The position numbers were made by a program, and so were the translations under genes. Of a stretch of 64,000 nt of DNA, positions 61,182 through 64,000 are shown one piece after another; the stretch's first letter is position 1; every line of letters begins with the position of its first letter. Location of the stretch: positions 70,939,435 to 71,003,434 of the forward strand of contig NC_058338.1 in assembly GCF_905475395.1 (NCBI RefSeq). The letters are read 5' to 3'. Source of the stretch: Chrysoperla carnea. Lineage: Eukaryota; Arthropoda; Insecta; Neuroptera; Chrysopidae. Under the pieces are notes generated by a model. That model was given only the letters and a program-made list of their open reading frames with translations, did not search any database and was not told the origin of the DNA.

Positions 61182-63596
61182 TCAACATATAATTGTTCCC
61201 CAGCCTGATTGCGTTAGAGTTGTGTCTGCTAAACAATATCCTGATGCCGTTCCGCAACAAGAACGGGGAACAGTTATAATACGTAAATCACCATTTCTCG
61301 AAACTTGTAGTGAATTATAAACTGGTGTGGTATTAATATTTTGGGCTGCACCCGATATGGGATTGGTTGGATTACAACGTGTCATTGCTAATATGCATGA
61401 TGTCGTTAATAAGTAATGATTCGTTCGTCCAGCTGCTTCGTTAAGATTATTTCCTGTGATTGAATTCATATAACACATATCTACCTGAAAAAATGCAATT
61501 GGTTAATTTCCATTGTTATTAGTTATTCTAAAAAAAGTTTGCAGTGCTAAACCTAGGCATAATTAAATATTGGACAAGAAGAAAAATCGCTTAAATAATA
61601 ATCCTCACGTAAAAATCGTTAAAATCATGTAAATAAGTACGATTACCCATTTCAATAAATTGGAACTCAATTTGAATATAATCAAAGTTTTTTCTGCTCA
61701 CCAATGCATTAGCTTGAACTTTCCGTAAACATTGAACAAATGTACAATATCCAGTCGGGCAACCTGTGGTGGAATTAACTTGAACATTTGTGGTAACTGC
61801 TGACTGAAACAAAAAGATATTTTAGCTTTTAACGGTATGTAGTATGGCCATTATAGTTAAGTTCATAAAAATATGCTCATATACAAGCTGGACCATTTTA
61901 ATCCATTATGGCTAATAACTCCCTTTGTAGTTAACAGATCAAAAAATAACTTAGACAAAAGTTGTAGAGTTTGATGGGCAACATGTTGTTCTCACATCAG
62001 ATTGGACCTATAGTTCTTCGGGTAACTATAACAGTCACTTTAGATCCTAAAAGGTAAGAGTTAGAATAACACTTTAAGTTAGAAAGTTGATCCTCATAAA
62101 AAAAACAAACATTTTTTATTTAAATTATTTTTTCGAAAATCGTAAGCTTTCAGCGGAAATGAAATTTAAAAATATGTCATTATTGCATTTAATCGAAAGA
62201 AAATACGCTAGCTCTAGAAAATTTTTTAGACAAAGTTATCAAGATCATTAAAAAAACTTTCAAGATCATTTGAAGATCAAGGTCAAATGACCTTGGAGCA
62301 AGAATTTAAGGTCAAAGTCATGGACATAGGTGAATGTCCTTGCATTTACTCTATTGTTTTTGACAAGTTTTGTCTAAAGCATTTTTCTGTATAGGTAAAT
62401 GAAAAACGTTAATGTTGTTAGTTTTTTATGGGGATTAACTTTCGAAATTCTAATTTAAAGTGTTATTCTAGCTCTTATCTTTTAGGATTTAAATTTACTA
62501 TATTAAAGCAACCCGGAGTACTAGGTCCAATCTGATGCCAGAACACAGTTAACCTCATTAAACGCTGCTACTTTTGTTAAGGTTTTGATTATGGTTAACT
62601 ATAAAACGAATGATTAGCCATAATAGATTAAAATGATCCACCCTGTATGTACAGTGTATACGTGAACTATTTGTGACAACAGTCATATTACTACTTTCAA
62701 ATGAGGTATCAGAAGGTAGGGGGTGTCATTTCAAATTTCTATATTGGGGTGGATAGGGATGAAGCGCTGAAACCTAAAATTCTCTAGGTACCATTTTTAA
62801 CTGCCCCCTCGATATCTAAATCGACGTTTTTTTACTCAAAACAATAATATCAACAGCTCAAGAGTTATTGTGTGGATAATTTTGAAATGAACACACTGTA
62901 TATAATATTTCCCGATATTTAAGTGCCCCCTCAATAATTTCACTTTCGCGACTACTAGAGCAACTCGTATTTTAATAATAAAGTAGATAATGTTGAGACT
63001 CAAAGGACTTTTACCTGCAACGTGGTGACGCAAGCTGCGTAATTTCCAGTATTAAAATACAACGTGGCACATGGTAGTAAACTTGAGAGCAATGTGGGTG
63101 ACTAAAAAATAAAAAAAAACTTTCATTAATAACTTTATACGAATCAGCAATCTAAGTCATTGATGAATTTGAATACCATTGCAATATAAACTTTATTCTG
63201 AAATCCTAAAAAAAATGTGGAAAAACAAAATACAAAACCTGATTTTTTGAAACTGATCTACTTCAAATATTGTTATTAAAAAAATTAAAGCAAATATAAT
63301 TTTACGAAAAATGTTTTGGCAGTTTTATTAAAATCAGTTTTTCGAACTCGCCCCAAATTTTAATATTTTTTTGAGATATTTAAAAAAAAAGTTTATCCAC
63401 TTTCAATTCTAATTTTAAGAGTGTTCTCGATTATAAAATTTCTGTTGCAATTTTTTTATAGGAAAGATTAAAGTCCGGTTTGCTTACCAACACATTTGCT
63501 GTTGCAGCTGTAAAGCAGGATATACATGCTGCTCTAGACGTTGTGTTAGTTTGAGCCTGAGTGCAAGCATACGATAATAATGCTGTTAATGTTGCG
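61182..63596 (-). CDS. Cysteine-containing protein of unknown function, last four exons
   Basis: Exons in transcription order: 63596-63488, 63101-63015, 61803-61702, 61484-61182 (TGA at 61184-61182), all with GT-AG borders. The internal introns are phase 0, so each of these exons is a module: ATLTALLSYACTQAQTNTTS, SPTLLSSLLPCATLYFNTGN, SAVTTNVQVNSTTGCPTGYC, and a terminal module starting VDMCYMNSITGNNLNEA. Each module carries two to six cysteines and Asn-x-Ser/Thr sites (NTT, NST), and lacks strongly charged stretches. This suggests an extracellular or secreted disulfide-rich protein. The 5' exon with any signal peptide is beyond the window or unrecognised. I do not recognise the family. Confidence 0.6.
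61882..62647. mobile_element. TIR element of about 760 bp inside an intron
   Basis: The left end CAAGCTGGACCATTTTAATC, CATTATGGCTAAT matches the inverse complement of the right end (CAGGGTGGATCATTTTAATC, TATTATGGCTAAT). TA lies on both sides. Inner blocks AATAACACTTTAA and AAAGTGTTATTC are also inverted. No coding frame is seen. It lies in an intron of the cysteine-containing gene. Confidence 0.7.
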
Positions 63597-64000
63597 CTGA
63601 AACCATACAATTAAATTTAAATATCATAGCAGTGAAAATGCGAAACTAGAATTCAGAACTAGGATCAGCCAAGTTGTAACACCGGTGCATATGAAAATAA
63701 TGCAGGGAAGAAGATTCTTTGGACATACAAATTGGGAGGTGTTTTGGCCATTCTATCCATGATGTTTGCATTAGGTACTAAAAAATTATGACAATAATTG
63801 TTTCCTTTTTAATTGAATTATCGCCATGCACGCAAACTTTGTCCTTAAGCATTTCCTCGCGTGCAATAGCTCATTCGCTCACTAGCATAGATAACTAAAT
63901 TAAGTCATAAGTATGTAAATGTATTTAATTGAAAAATAATAAATAAAATTAAATATTAAATTCATATATTTTTTAATTGTGGTTGTTTTTTTAGTCTTTT
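63597..64000. other. Right-edge sequence upstream of the last recognised exon
   Basis: Presumed intron of the cysteine-containing gene. No signal-peptide exon or other feature can be supported. Confidence 0.35.

Overview
The window is a piece of an AT-rich insect nuclear genome. The genes are split by GT-AG introns, the intergenic DNA is long and packed with diverged repeats, and the recognisable proteins have animal orthologues. The insect order cannot be fixed from the sequence alone. I rebuilt the genes by joining exons at splice sites. All four multi-exon genes whose coding sequence is complete here keep one reading frame throughout.

Layout, left to right. (1) 876-971, minus: first coding exon of alpha-catulin (CTNNAL1); the rest lies off the left edge. 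(2) 1.0-6.7 kb: promoter-side and repeat DNA, with a tRNA-Leu/Ser-like relic, a non-LTR retrotransposon 3' relic and a fold-back element. (3) 6802-20781, minus: a ten-exon ankyrin-repeat gene (about 1461 aa) with one very large acidic exon. (4) 20.8-34.7 kb: about 14 kb with no convincing gene, rich in repeats. (5) 34699-37641, plus: YIF1, six exons, 354 aa. (6) 41256-49948, plus: PACS, eleven exons, 814 aa. (7) 52908-53873, plus: an intronless C2H2 zinc-finger gene, 321 aa. (8) 57334-58588, plus: DENR, four exons, 177 aa. (9) About 59590-60170, minus: a decayed copy of a multicopy protein family. (10) 61182-63596, minus: the last four exons of an unrecognised cysteine-containing protein that starts off the right edge.

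The genes are unrelated housekeeping or regulatory genes: ER-Golgi traffic (YIF1), trans-Golgi/endosome sorting (PACS), translation re-initiation (DENR), cytoskeleton-linked scaffolding (catulin, ankyrin protein) and transcription (zinc finger). Nothing suggests joint regulation. I see no cluster that looks like a new multi-gene system.

The most distinctive content is the mobile DNA. There are three near-identical 322-bp elements with TA target sites, and a related pair built from the same kind of terminal motif. A dispersed repeat of about 550 bp occurs at least eight times. Many long fold-back elements are present, as is a cluster of short hairpin units at 54.5-54.85 kb.
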